Positions 16,785-25,068 of a stretch of DNA of 64,000 bases are shown here, in pieces. Below the pieces are notes generated by a model. It saw only the letters and a list, made by a program, of their open reading frames with translations. It was not told the DNA's origin and did no database searches. The position numbers were made by a program, and so were the translations under genes. This DNA is from Kumtagia sp052180275 (GTDB lineage Bacteria > Pseudomonadota > Alphaproteobacteria > Rhizobiales > Rhizobiaceae), in contig NZ_CP197465.1 in the NCBI RefSeq assembly GCF_052180275.1, positions 62,001 through 126,000 on the forward strand. Direction: 5' to 3'. Position 1 is the stretch's first letter; each line of letters begins with the position of its first letter.

Positions 16785-17591
16785 ATGGACAAGGGCAGAA
16801 TTTTTCAGGATCTCCACCGGGTGGCCGGTGCCTTCGTGATGCCAAATCCGTGGGATCCCGGCACGGCGAAGCTGCTGGAATTGCTCGGCTTCAAGGCGCT
16901 GGCGACGACAAGCGCTGGCTTCGCCTTCTCACGCGGCCTGGTCGATGGCGCGGTCGGCTTCGAGGCGATGATCGCCCACTGCCGGGACATCGTCGGCTCG
17001 GTCTCGCTGCCGGTGAACGCCGACCTCGCAAAGGGCAAGGGCGACAGCCCCGACAGCGCGGCCGAGACGATCTTCGCGGCCGAAGCGGCAGGGCTGGCCG
17101 GCTGTTCGATCGAGGATCATACGGGTGACCCAGACGACCCGATCTACGAGTTCTCGCTTGCCGTCGAGCGCGTCGCCGCCGCGGCAGAGGCTGCGCGGGC
17201 GGTCAAGCATGGCTTCGTGTTCACGGCGCGGGCGGAGAATTTCCTCTGGGGTCGTAACGACCTCGACGACACCATCAGGCGGCTGCAGGCCTTCGCCGCA
17301 GCCGGTGCGAACGTCGTCTATGCGCCGGGCATATCGGGCATCGAGACCGTGCGGACCATTTGCGCAGCCGTGCCCCGTCCGGTCAATTTTCTTGCGGTGC
17401 CCGGGCTGACCGTGGCGGCTCTGGCCGACGCCGGCGTAAAGCGCATCTCGCTCGGATCGAAGCTGACCAGTTACGCCTTCGGAGCAGTCAGACGCGCCGC
17501 ATACGAAATGCTGGAAAAAGGGTCGTTTGAATTTTCACGGGACGGCATGTCTTTCGCCGAACTCGAGACGCTCTTCGCTGGGCGAAGCTGA
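16785..17591 (+). CDS. isocitrate lyase/PEP mutase-superfamily protein
   Basis: 268 residues from the ATG at 16785 (MDKGRIFQDLHR). The PEP-mutase-type barrel is seen in FVMPNPWDPGTAKLLELLGF, TTSAGFAFSRG, PVNADLAKGKG, GLAGCSIEDHTGD, FTARAENFLWG, GANVVYAPG and ISLGSKLTSYAFGAVR. The catalytic Cys loop of isocitrate and methylisocitrate lyases (KxCGH type) is missing, so a lyase assignment is unsafe. Relatives include oxaloacetate decarboxylase-like and unassigned enzymes. A longer frame from 16719 lacks family-like residues. Confidence 0.85.
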   Translation: MDKGRIFQDLHRVAGAFVMPNPWDPGTAKLLELLGFKALATTSAGFAFSRGLVDGAVGFEAMIAHCRDIVGSVSLPVNADLAKGKGDSPDSAAETIFAAEAAGLAGCSIEDHTGDPDDPIYEFSLAVERVAAAAEAARAVKHGFVFTARAENFLWGRNDLDDTIRRLQAFAAAGANVVYAPGISGIETVRTICAAVPRPVNFLAVPGLTVAALADAGVKRISLGSKLTSYAFGAVRRAAYEMLEKGSFEFSRDGMSFAELETLFAGRS

Positions 17592-17650
17592 GCCGAGCGT
17601 ACACAGGCTGTGCGTCCACCAGCGATGCGCCGGCTGATCGCGTCGATCTT

Positions 17651-18394
17651 TCAACCGGTGGCTTGCCGGAGCCCCCGCCGCCCGGCGCTGACGGCAGCCT
17701 CCCGCGCCGCCACTGCCTTGTGAAGGTGCACCATCATGGCGCAGGCGAAGAGGGACGACAGAAGGTTGAGCAACGGGACCGCCATGAACGCCGCGATCAC
17801 CAATCCCGCGAGAAACACCGTGCCGGCGTTGCGGCGTCTCAGTGCCTTGGCGTCGGCTTCAGGCTGGAAGCGCATCGCCGCGAATTCGAAGAACTCGCGG
17901 CCGATCAGGTAGCCGTTGACGACAAAGAACGCGGCGATGTTGACCCCCGGCACCAGGAGCAGCAGAAGCGCCAGCAGATTGCCGATGATGACGATGCCGA
18001 GGAATTTCAGCGACAAAGCAAGGCTGGTCAGTACCGGCACAGGCCGGCCCGGCGGGTCGGAGGGATATTCGGTACGCTCGACAAGGTCGGCGACATCGTC
18101 GAGGAAGAAGCCGGCGACAACTGCCGTCACGGGCGCGATCAGCAACGCCAGCCCCAGCGCCAGCCCGATGCCGGCGACGATCGCTGCGATCACGCCAAGC
18201 CAGCCGGCCCATCCCGGCAATCCGGGCAGCAGCGCCTCCAGCCAGGGCCAGGCGAGCCATTCGAACATCTGGCTCAGCCCGAACCAGAGCGCGACCAGCG
18301 CAAGCAGCGTCAGCCCCAGTGTCTTCAGGAACACGCCACGGAACGGCGCGCTGAAGAGGTGGCCTGCGGCGGCGCGGGCGCTATCGAGGATCAT
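17651..18394 (-). CDS. EI24/CysZ-like integral membrane protein
   Basis: 247 residues. It opens MILDSARAAAGHLFSAPFRGVFLKTLGLT, typical of EI24-domain proteins, and has four or more hydrophobic segments (LGVIAAIVAGIGLALGLALLI, FLGIVIIGNLLALLLLLVPGV, GTVFLAGLVIAAFMAVPLLNL). The FFVVNGYLIGREFFEFAAMRF stretch is characteristic. CysZ transports sulphate in enterobacteria, but the role in alphaproteobacteria is not settled. It is divergent from the adenosine kinase gene. Confidence 0.85.
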   Translation of the reverse strand: MILDSARAAAGHLFSAPFRGVFLKTLGLTLLALVALWFGLSQMFEWLAWPWLEALLPGLPGWAGWLGVIAAIVAGIGLALGLALLIAPVTAVVAGFFLDDVADLVERTEYPSDPPGRPVPVLTSLALSLKFLGIVIIGNLLALLLLLVPGVNIAAFFVVNGYLIGREFFEFAAMRFQPEADAKALRRRNAGTVFLAGLVIAAFMAVPLLNLLSSLFACAMMVHLHKAVAAREAAVSAGRRGLRQATG

Positions 18395-18552
18395 GCTGTG
18401 CCGGTCTCCCTGATTTTTGGCGTGCCGATGCGATCGACATGGGGATTGCGAAGCGCACGGACAAGAAACTTGCGCGGCGCGGCAGTCCTTCTCTGGACCG
18501 GGCGTCGATCATTATGCAAGAACGCCAAGGATTTGCCCGTCGGAGTTTCTTC

Positions 18553-19545
18553 ATGAGCCAATACGATGTGCTGTGCATCGGCAACGCGATCGTCGACATC
18601 ATAGCGCAGGCCGACGAGGCGTTCCTGGCAGAGAACGGCATCATCAAGGCGGCGATGAACCTGATCGACACCGACCGCGCCAACCTGCTCTACGAACGCA
18701 TGGGGCCGGCCATCGAGGCGTCCGGCGGCAGCGCCGGCAACACGGCGGCGGGAATCGCCAGTTTTGGCGGCCGCGCGGCGTTCTTCGGCAAGGTCGCGGA
18801 GGATACGCTGGGCGAGATCTACTACCACGACATCCGCGCCCAGGGCGTCGCCTTCGACACGAAACCGCTCGCGGGACCGCCGCCAACCGCGCGCTCGATG
18901 ATCTTCGTGACGCCCGACGGCGAGCGCTCGATGAACACCTATCTCGGCGCCTGCGTCGAACTTGGGCCTGAGGACGTCGAGCCGGAGAAGGCCAGGGGCG
19001 CGCTGGTCACCTATTTCGAGGGGTACCTGTGGGACCCGCCGCGCGCCAAGGACGCGATCCGCCTGACCGCCCGGCTGGCGCACGAGGCCGGCCGCCAAGT
19101 GTCGATGACCTTGTCGGATTCCTTCTGCGTCGACCGCTATCGCGGCGAATTCCTCGACCTGATGCGTTCCGGTACAGTCGACATCGTCTTCGCCAACAGC
19201 CACGAGATCAAGTCGCTCTACCAGACCAGTTCCTTCGAGACCGCGCTCGACGCGATCCGCAAGGACTGCAAGATCGCGGCGGTCACCCGCTCGGAAAAAG
19301 GCTCGGTGATCGTGCGGGGCGACGAGACGATCACGATTAAGCCGATCCCGGTGTACGAGATCGTCGACACGACCGGCGCCGGCGACCTCTACGCAGCCGG
19401 TTTCCTCTACGGCTACACGGCCGGCCGCAGCCTGCAGGATTGCGGCGATCTCGGCTCGCTGGCCGCCGGGCTGGTCATCCAGCAAATCGGCCCGCGCCCG
19501 CGCCAGAATCTGCGCGTGGAGGCCGAGAAGGCCGGGCTGCTGTAG
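18553..19545 (+). CDS. adenosine kinase (PfkB family)
   Basis: 330 residues from the ATG at 18553 (MSQYDVLCIGNAIVDIIAQ). Ribokinase-fold features are the GGSAGNTAAGIASFGGRAAFFGKV substrate and lid region and the C-terminal PfkB signature DTTGAGDLYAAGFLYGYT with the catalytic Asp and anion hole. This matches alphaproteobacterial adenosine kinases (ATP plus adenosine to AMP plus ADP, purine salvage and SAM-cycle clearance). A longer frame from 18439 adds non-conserved residues. Confidence 0.93.
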   Translation: MSQYDVLCIGNAIVDIIAQADEAFLAENGIIKAAMNLIDTDRANLLYERMGPAIEASGGSAGNTAAGIASFGGRAAFFGKVAEDTLGEIYYHDIRAQGVAFDTKPLAGPPPTARSMIFVTPDGERSMNTYLGACVELGPEDVEPEKARGALVTYFEGYLWDPPRAKDAIRLTARLAHEAGRQVSMTLSDSFCVDRYRGEFLDLMRSGTVDIVFANSHEIKSLYQTSSFETALDAIRKDCKIAAVTRSEKGSVIVRGDETITIKPIPVYEIVDTTGAGDLYAAGFLYGYTAGRSLQDCGDLGSLAAGLVIQQIGPRPRQNLRVEAEKAGLL

Positions 19546-19637
19546 AGGTTTCGCGAAACGGTTGCCGAGGCCGAGGCGGCTCTTGTCCCGCGAGGTGTCG
19601 CTATTGAACGGTAATCCCGGGGGAGAAGGTCGCGCGT

Positions 19638-20426
19638 CTATCCGTGAACGATCTCGCGAAGCCTGCGCAGCATGGTTCCCATATCGGCCTGCTCGAAAAC
19701 GTTGCGGCCGAACATCAGGCCTTTTGCGCCCGAGGCGATGACGCCGCGCGCATAGTCGGCGACAGCCTCGATGCCGGCGCGCGCCGGGCCGCCGGCGATC
19801 GCGATCGGCGCCAGCGACTGCGTTGCAATGCCCGCAAACCGCTCCTTGTCGGCGCACCAGTCGGCCTTGATGATGTCGGCGCCGATCTCGCCTGCCATGC
19901 GGCAGTTGAGTGAGATGACGTCCGGATCGTCATGCCGCGCGAAGCCGCCCTTGGCGGCCATCGCCTCGATGACATGGACCACGCCCCATTTGCGGCAGGC
20001 GCTAGCGACCGCGCCGCAGATTTCGAAGGATTTTGTCTCTTCCTCCGGCCGATTGTTGCAGGTGAACAGATAGGTGATGACCGCCTCCGCCCCCATCGAC
20101 ACCGCCTCCTCGACCGAGGAGACGAGCCGGTTGTGCGTGTCGGGATAACCGCTCGGCGTGCCGTGCCGCCACATGGTGGTCTGGTCGATGCGCAGGATGA
20201 CCGCCGGGCCGCCGGCAAGGCGATGGCCGTGGCGAACCATCATGCCGGGGTTGAGGATCACCGCGTCGACGCCGGCCTCCGCCGCCGTGTCGAGCACGCG
20301 CGCGGGATCCTCCGTGCCGGGAACGGTGCCGACCTGCATGCCATGGTCGAACGCCAGGCACAGCATGCGCCCCGACCGCGCGTTGAACATGCGCGCCAGG
20401 CGGCGCGCCTTGCCAGTTTCCGACAT
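19638..20426 (-). CDS. DeoC/LacD-type class I aldolase (DhnA family)
   Basis: 262 residues. The conserved opening is MLCLAFDHGMQVG. NPGMMVRHG, AVITYLFTCNNRPEEETKSF and IIKADWCADKERF follow, the last holding a Lys in the position of the Schiff-base Lys, and GLMFGRNVFEQ forms the phosphate-binding end. The family includes class I fructose-bisphosphate aldolase, tagatose-bisphosphate aldolase and LsrF. It lies 17 bases after the DeoR-type regulator on the same strand, so it is probably co-transcribed with it, and divergent from an importer operon that holds a second aldolase of this family (29308-30195). It likely cleaves a phosphorylated ketose made by DhaK/DhaL. Confidence 0.85.
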   Translation of the reverse strand: MSETGKARRLARMFNARSGRMLCLAFDHGMQVGTVPGTEDPARVLDTAAEAGVDAVILNPGMMVRHGHRLAGGPAVILRIDQTTMWRHGTPSGYPDTHNRLVSSVEEAVSMGAEAVITYLFTCNNRPEEETKSFEICGAVASACRKWGVVHVIEAMAAKGGFARHDDPDVISLNCRMAGEIGADIIKADWCADKERFAGIATQSLAPIAIAGGPARAGIEAVADYARGVIASGAKGLMFGRNVFEQADMGTMLRRLREIVHG

Positions 20427-20443
20427 CGTGTTTCCTTCGATTG

Positions 20444-21259
20444 CTAGACGAGTTGCAGTTTGACGCCGCCGTCGCGGAGGCGGGCGATGGTGGACGAATC
20501 CACCGAGTTCGAGATCAGCACCACGTCGAACACCGACAGGTCGGCAACGTGGTTGAGCGCGGAGAAGTGGAACTTGCTCTCGTCGACCAGCAGGATGCGC
20601 TTGCGCGCGATCTCGATCATCGCCTGCTTGGCGCGCAGCACCTGCTCGTCCTGCGTGAACATCGACAAGCCCTGGATGGTGGTGGTCGACATCAGCGCCA
20701 CATCCACCCGGTAGGAGCGGATCGAGCGTTCGCAGGCGAGGCCGAAGAAACCGTTATAGGCGCGGTGATATTTGCCGCCGAGCGCGATCAGGTCGATCTC
20801 CGCCGCGTCGCGCAGTTTCTCCAGCACGGGCAGCGCATTGGTGATGATCGTCACCGGCGCCACCTGCTCAATGAACTCGGTGACATGGAAGGTGGTGGAA
20901 CTGTCGTCCCAGACGATGGCGTTGCCGGGCTCTATATGGGCGATCGCGGCGCGCGCCAGTTTTCGCTTTTCGCTGACGTGCTGGCGGGCGCGGTAGAGAT
21001 AGCTGCTCTCGAACAGCATCGACTTTTCCGCCGACACCGAACCGCGCAGCCGCCGCACCAGCCCCTGGTTCTGCAAATCGTTCAAGTCGCGGTGGATGGT
21101 CATCAGGCTGACGTCGAGGCGCGTCGCCAGATCCTTGATCTGCACAGACGGGCTTTCCATCAGCAGCCGTATGATCCCGGCACGGCGCTGGTCGGCCTTC
21201 GACAGATGCTGCATGTCGCCGTCCGGCTCGAACATGTCGGCGGCCTCCTCCGCGTTCAT
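20444..21259 (-). CDS. DeoR/GlpR-family regulator
   Basis: 271 residues. The N-terminal HTH_DeoR is QRRAGIIRLLMESPSVQIKDLATRLDVSLMTIHRDLNDLQNQGLVRR, given here as its boundaries (about residues 24-70) rather than as an alignment. The C-terminal DeoR sensor domain has WDDSSTTFHVTEFI, TIITNALPV, LIALGGKYHRAYNGFFG and ILLVDESKF, a sugar-phosphate isomerase-like fold that usually binds a phosphorylated sugar intermediate. It is first in an operon with the aldolase and divergent from the importer genes, and so is expected to repress both until a phosphorylated pathway intermediate appears. Confidence 0.93.
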   Translation of the reverse strand: MNAEEAADMFEPDGDMQHLSKADQRRAGIIRLLMESPSVQIKDLATRLDVSLMTIHRDLNDLQNQGLVRRLRGSVSAEKSMLFESSYLYRARQHVSEKRKLARAAIAHIEPGNAIVWDDSSTTFHVTEFIEQVAPVTIITNALPVLEKLRDAAEIDLIALGGKYHRAYNGFFGLACERSIRSYRVDVALMSTTTIQGLSMFTQDEQVLRAKQAMIEIARKRILLVDESKFHFSALNHVADLSVFDVVLISNSVDSSTIARLRDGGVKLQLV

Positions 21260-21613
21260 TGGCAGAGACCTCTAGCACGGCCGATGCATACCAGGAAGGA
21301 AAATGTTAAATTATCAAAATGGTCGTTGTGCAATGCGAATTCGCAACTGCGCTGCAAGATCGCGGAGATCCTGCTAACCAGCGGATAAATCGATATTTTT
21401 TCGAGCCGCGCGAGGGCTTTGGTGAATCCTAACATGGCATGACCCGAGTGCTTCGCCTTGTCATTCGTGATCATACGTAACAAAAAAAATGAGAAAATAT
21501 AAGTTTCATGTTGATATTTTTAACGACGCTGACTAGCGTTGAGAGAGGGCAGGAGACGAGGCGAAGGGAGTTCGCCGCCGCCTCGGTTGCCCGCGAAACG
21601 CTGGAGGAGCATC
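21260..21613. promoter_or_regulatory. AT-rich divergent promoter region of the polyol locus
   Basis: 354 bases without a gene, unusually AT-rich for this DNA at 21296-21325 and 21475-21530. They contain a perfect 12-bp palindrome, TGCGAATTCGCA, at 21334-21345, a candidate regulator site near the deoR side, and poly-A/T tracts (aacaaaaaaaatgagaaaatataag) near the importer side. No promoter hexamers fit both consensus and spacing well. A GGAGGAG Shine-Dalgarno precedes the binding-protein start. Confidence 0.55.
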
Positions 21614-23026
21614 ATGAACAACGCCAAGCGCGCGCGCTTGCTTGCGTCCGCTGCAGTCGCCGTCACGGCGCTTGCCGCGAGCGCCGGACTGGCCCGCGCG
21701 GAGACCACGCTTACCTTCGTCTGGCATGCCGGCACCTGTGCCGACGCGCTGATGGACATCGCAAAAGACTATCCGGACAAGTCGGTGAAGATCGTGCCGG
21801 CGCTTGTGCCCTACGGCCCGCAGTGGCACGACAAGATCGCCTCTGAATTCGCGATCCAGGGCGACGCCTTCGACTTCGCCATGTGGGACAGTCAGTCGAC
21901 CGCCGAATTCGCCGGCCACGCCGTCAAGCTCAACGACATCTTCGATAAGTCGAGCTACCTGAAGGCCGACATCTTCCCGCCGGCCTCGCTGTCGCGCTAC
22001 GGCGAATATCCGGACGGCTCGGGCGAATTTTATGGCCTGCCGGCCAACCAGGACGCCTACGGCCTGACCTACCGCAAGGACCTGTTCGAGGATCCGAAGG
22101 AGAAGGAAGCGTTCAAGGCCAAGTACGGCAAGGAGCTTGTGGTCCCTCAGACCTACCAGGACGCCAAGGAGATCGCCGAGTTCTTCACCCGTCCCGACCA
22201 GGGTCTCTACGGCTGGGGCCAGATGGGCGGCCGCGACTACGACTTCGCCACGACCGCGTCGAACTCCTTCCTGTGGTCGTTCGGCGGCGAGCTCTACAAT
22301 CCCGCTACGATGGAAGTGAAGGGTTACCTCGACTCGCCGGCTTCGATCGACGGCGTCCAGGCCTATGTCGACATGTTCAAGTTCGGCCCTCCCGGCTCCG
22401 GCAACTGGGGCTTTGACGAGGTCAACGCCGCCTTCCAGCAGGGCCAGCTCGCCATGGCCATGCAGTGGTTCTACTTCAACGGCTCCAACGCCGATCCGAA
22501 GGTGAACAAGTTCGCCGACAAGACCGCCTTCGCCGTGCTTCCGGGCGCCGTCGGCCGCGACGGAAAGTTCCGCCGCCAGTTCTCGGTCGGCGGCCAGGGC
22601 ATGGGCATCAACAAATACTCCAAGAAGCTGCCCGAGCTGACCAAGTTCATGGAGTGGTACTTCCTGCCCGAGCAGCAGAAGCGCTACGCCGCCGTCTGCC
22701 AGACCGGCCTGAAATCCGTGCTGGAAAGCCCGGACTGGCAAGGCCTGAACTCCTACAACCGGCAGTTCTCGACCGCGCTCGCCTATCTCAACGACTACTG
22801 GCACCTGCCGGAGTATCCGGCGCTGCTCGACCAGCTCCAGCAGGAGGTCTCGAACGCAGTTTCCGGCACCAAGACGGTGCAGCAGGCACTTGCGGACGCC
22901 GCCGAGAAGAACGAGCGTACGCTCGAGCGCGCCGGCTACGAGATCAAGCGCAGCGAGAAGACCCCGGAAGTGCCGGACCAGGAGATTTCCCCTGTCGGCC
23001 AGGATAAGGTCGTTCCGGTGGAGTGA
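21614..23026 (+). CDS. carbohydrate/polyol ABC transporter substrate-binding protein
   Basis: 470 residues. The Sec signal (LLASAAVAVTALAASAGLARA-ET, cleaved near residue 29) marks a periplasmic protein. The mature part is a family 1 extracellular solute-binding protein (TTLTFVWHAGTC; FDFAMWDSQSTAEF; GEFYGLPANQDAYGLTYRKDLF; NAAFQQGQLAMAMQWFY; GQGMGINKYSKK). A charged C-terminal tail (ERAGYEIKRSEKTPEVPDQE) extends beyond the usual fold. The ATG at 21614 follows GGAGGAG; upstream in-frame codons are not signal-like. First gene of the operon. The ligand is unknown, but the downstream kinase and aldolases point to a polyol or ketose. Confidence 0.92.
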   Translation: MNNAKRARLLASAAVAVTALAASAGLARAETTLTFVWHAGTCADALMDIAKDYPDKSVKIVPALVPYGPQWHDKIASEFAIQGDAFDFAMWDSQSTAEFAGHAVKLNDIFDKSSYLKADIFPPASLSRYGEYPDGSGEFYGLPANQDAYGLTYRKDLFEDPKEKEAFKAKYGKELVVPQTYQDAKEIAEFFTRPDQGLYGWGQMGGRDYDFATTASNSFLWSFGGELYNPATMEVKGYLDSPASIDGVQAYVDMFKFGPPGSGNWGFDEVNAAFQQGQLAMAMQWFYFNGSNADPKVNKFADKTAFAVLPGAVGRDGKFRRQFSVGGQGMGINKYSKKLPELTKFMEWYFLPEQQKRYAAVCQTGLKSVLESPDWQGLNSYNRQFSTALAYLNDYWHLPEYPALLDQLQQEVSNAVSGTKTVQQALADAAEKNERTLERAGYEIKRSEKTPEVPDQEISPVGQDKVVPVE

Positions 23027-23029
23027 TCC

Positions 23030-23226
23030 CCTTACCCTCCCCCTTGTGGGGAGGGTCGCGGAGAAAACCGAGCGGCACGCGAGGTTTTTGACGCGGGGTG
23101 GGGGTTGCTGATGAAGTGCTCGACATTCTCTTTGCGTGCGCAGTTAAGGTGACCCCCACCCCGTCTCGCGGTTCTCCGCTTCGCTACGATCGCTCGCCGA
23201 CCCTCCCCACAAGGGGGAGGGTAAGG
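23030..23226. repeat. RIME-like intergenic palindromic element, copy 1
   Basis: A 197-base inverted structure between the binding-protein and permease genes. The left arm CCTTACCCTCCCCCTTGTGG (continuing to 23058) is matched by its exact reverse complement at 23198-23226. An inner pair, GCGGGGTGGGGGTT and GTGACCCCCACCCCG, adds a second stem. This resembles the intergenic mosaic elements of rhizobia. Transcribed, it would form a long hairpin able to stabilise the upstream message or reduce read-through. Confidence 0.85.
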
Positions 23227-23270
23227 CGGCCGCACCGCCGGCTCACAATCTTCAAACCGGACTGCTTCCG

Positions 23271-24143
23271 ATGAGCACATCCAAAACATCAGCGATCGAT
23301 CTGGCCGGCCGGTGGCTTCTTCTGCTCCTGCTCGTCGCCTACACCTTCTACAATCTCGGCCCGATCTTCTGGCTGATCATCTCGTCGCTGAAGAGCCGCG
23401 TCGACCTGTTCTCGATGCCGCCGAAGCTGTTCTTCACGCCCGACTTTTCCGGCTACCAGAGCGTCTTCGGCGTCGGTGCGGCCGCCGGCAGCGCCTCGGC
23501 GGTCGGCGTGTTCGATTCGTTGGTCAACAGCGTGCTGGTCTCCACGGTCGGCACCTTCCTTGCCGTCTTCCTGGGCACGCTCGCCGGTTATGTCTGCTCG
23601 CGCTTCAATTTTCGGGGCAAGGGCGACTTCATGTTCTTCGTACTGTCGACCCGCATGCTGCCGCCTGTCGCCGTACTGGTGTTCTATCACCTGATGTTCG
23701 CGCGGCTGGGCTTGGCCGACACGCGCACTGGTCTGATCCTCGTCGCCATCTTCGCCAATGTCGGCCTCGCCACCTGGATCATGAAGGGTTTCTTCGACGG
23801 CGTGCCGCGCGAGGTCGAGCAGATCGCCATCGTCAACGGTTATTCGCGCATGTATGCCTTCACCCGCCTGGTACTGCCTATGGTGAAAGGCGGCATCGCC
23901 GCCTCCGCCGGCTTCTGCTTCATCTTCGCCTGGAACGAATTCGCCTTCGCCTCGATCCTGACCACCACCCAGGCCAAGACGCTGCCAGTCAAGATTTCAT
24001 CGGCAGCCGGCGCCACCGGCATCGAGTGGACGCAAATTTGCGCGGCCGGCGTGGTGCTGATCATCCCGGTTCTGGTGTTCTTTTATCTGATCCGCAAACA
24101 TTTGCTGATGGGCATGACCTTCGGCGTGCTGGGGCGGAGGTAG
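23271..24143 (+). CDS. ABC transporter permease (MalG-like)
   Basis: 290 residues with about six membrane segments (first WLLLLLLVAYTFYNLGPIFW). The cytoplasmic EAA-type loop is GVPREVEQIAIVNGYSRMYAFTRLVLP, seen around residues 180-206, which couples to the ATPase. It ends LLMGMTFGVLGRR. It is 4 bases from the next permease gene. The RIME-like element separates it from the binding-protein gene, so its expression may be lower. Confidence 0.9.
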   Translation: MSTSKTSAIDLAGRWLLLLLLVAYTFYNLGPIFWLIISSLKSRVDLFSMPPKLFFTPDFSGYQSVFGVGAAAGSASAVGVFDSLVNSVLVSTVGTFLAVFLGTLAGYVCSRFNFRGKGDFMFFVLSTRMLPPVAVLVFYHLMFARLGLADTRTGLILVAIFANVGLATWIMKGFFDGVPREVEQIAIVNGYSRMYAFTRLVLPMVKGGIAASAGFCFIFAWNEFAFASILTTTQAKTLPVKISSAAGATGIEWTQICAAGVVLIIPVLVFFYLIRKHLLMGMTFGVLGRR

Positions 24144-24147
24144 GACG

Positions 24148-25068
24148 ATGAGCGCCGTTTCCCACAACCAGCGCCAGGCCGAGCTCAAGAAACGGTCTTC
24201 CGGACGGCTGATGATCTTCGGCTTCCTGTCGCCGACGCTGGCGATCCTGATCTTCATGGTCGCCTACCCGATCTTCTCGCTGATCTACTATTCCTTCTTC
24301 AACTTCTCGGCGCTGCGGCCCGCCGCCGGCATGAAGCCCGTGGGCCTGAAGAACTACACCTTCCTGCTCTCCGATCCCGAGCTCTGGGACCGTTTCATCT
24401 TCACCGGAAAATTCGTGTTCATCTGCGTGGTCATGCAGATGCTGATCGGCATCTTCGTCGGCTACCAGTTGCAGAAGAACTTTCGTGGCCGCGACGTAGT
24501 GTTCACGATGCTGATGATGCCGATGATGCTGTCGCCGGTGGTCGTGGGCTTCCTCTGGCGCTACATGCTGAACTCGGAATGGGGCGTCATCAACTATCTG
24601 CTGACCGTCGTCGGCCTGTCGAAGGTCGATTGGCTCGGCCAGACGACACCGGCCCTGTGGGCTGCGGCCATCGCCGACACCTGGATGTGGGCGCCCTTCA
24701 TCATCCTGCTCGCCACGGCCGCGTTCCGCGGCATTCCGGAAACCATCTACGAGGCCGCGGAAGTCGACGGCGCCAGCCCGGCCTACAAATTCTTCCGCAT
24801 CACGCTGCCGATGTCGGCGCCGGTGCTGTTCATCGCGCTGATCCTCCGGCTGATCGACAGCTTCAAGCAGTACGATTTGTTCTTCGCGCTGACTGGCGGC
24901 GGACCTGGATCGAGCACCGAGACCGTGTCGTTTGCCGTCGCGAAAACCGCCTTCAGCTATTTCTACACCGGCGAAGCGTCGGCGCTGGCGGTCATGCTGC
25001 TGTTCATCATCATCGGCCTGTCGATGATCCTGGTCCGCCATCTCGGCAAGATGGGCGAGAAATACTGA
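24148..25068 (+). CDS. ABC transporter permease (MalF/UgpA-like)
   Basis: 306 residues with an N-terminal cytoplasmic extension, then about six membrane segments (MIFGFLSPTLAILIFMVAYP, FVFICVVMQMLIGIFVGYQL). The EAA loop is IPETIYEAAEVDGASPAYKF with the canonical EAA---G pattern. ALTGGGPGSSTETV near the C-terminus is typical of sugar permeases. Its stop overlaps the ATG of the first ATPase (TGATG). Partner of the preceding permease in a heterodimeric channel. Confidence 0.92.
   Translation: MSAVSHNQRQAELKKRSSGRLMIFGFLSPTLAILIFMVAYPIFSLIYYSFFNFSALRPAAGMKPVGLKNYTFLLSDPELWDRFIFTGKFVFICVVMQMLIGIFVGYQLQKNFRGRDVVFTMLMMPMMLSPVVVGFLWRYMLNSEWGVINYLLTVVGLSKVDWLGQTTPALWAAAIADTWMWAPFIILLATAAFRGIPETIYEAAEVDGASPAYKFFRITLPMSAPVLFIALILRLIDSFKQYDLFFALTGGGPGSSTETVSFAVAKTAFSYFYTGEASALAVMLLFIIIGLSMILVRHLGKMGEKY

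Noticed and set aside
19548..19559. Palindrome GTTTCGCGAAAC after adenosine kinase as a terminator
   Set aside because: The stem would be short with no loop and no T-run; it could be a chance dyad in GC-rich DNA.
23030..23226. CRISPR or insertion-sequence ends at the inverted repeats
   Set aside because: There is one inverted structure with no spacer series and no transposase; a second related copy sits in another intergenic gap, as expected for a mosaic palindromic element.
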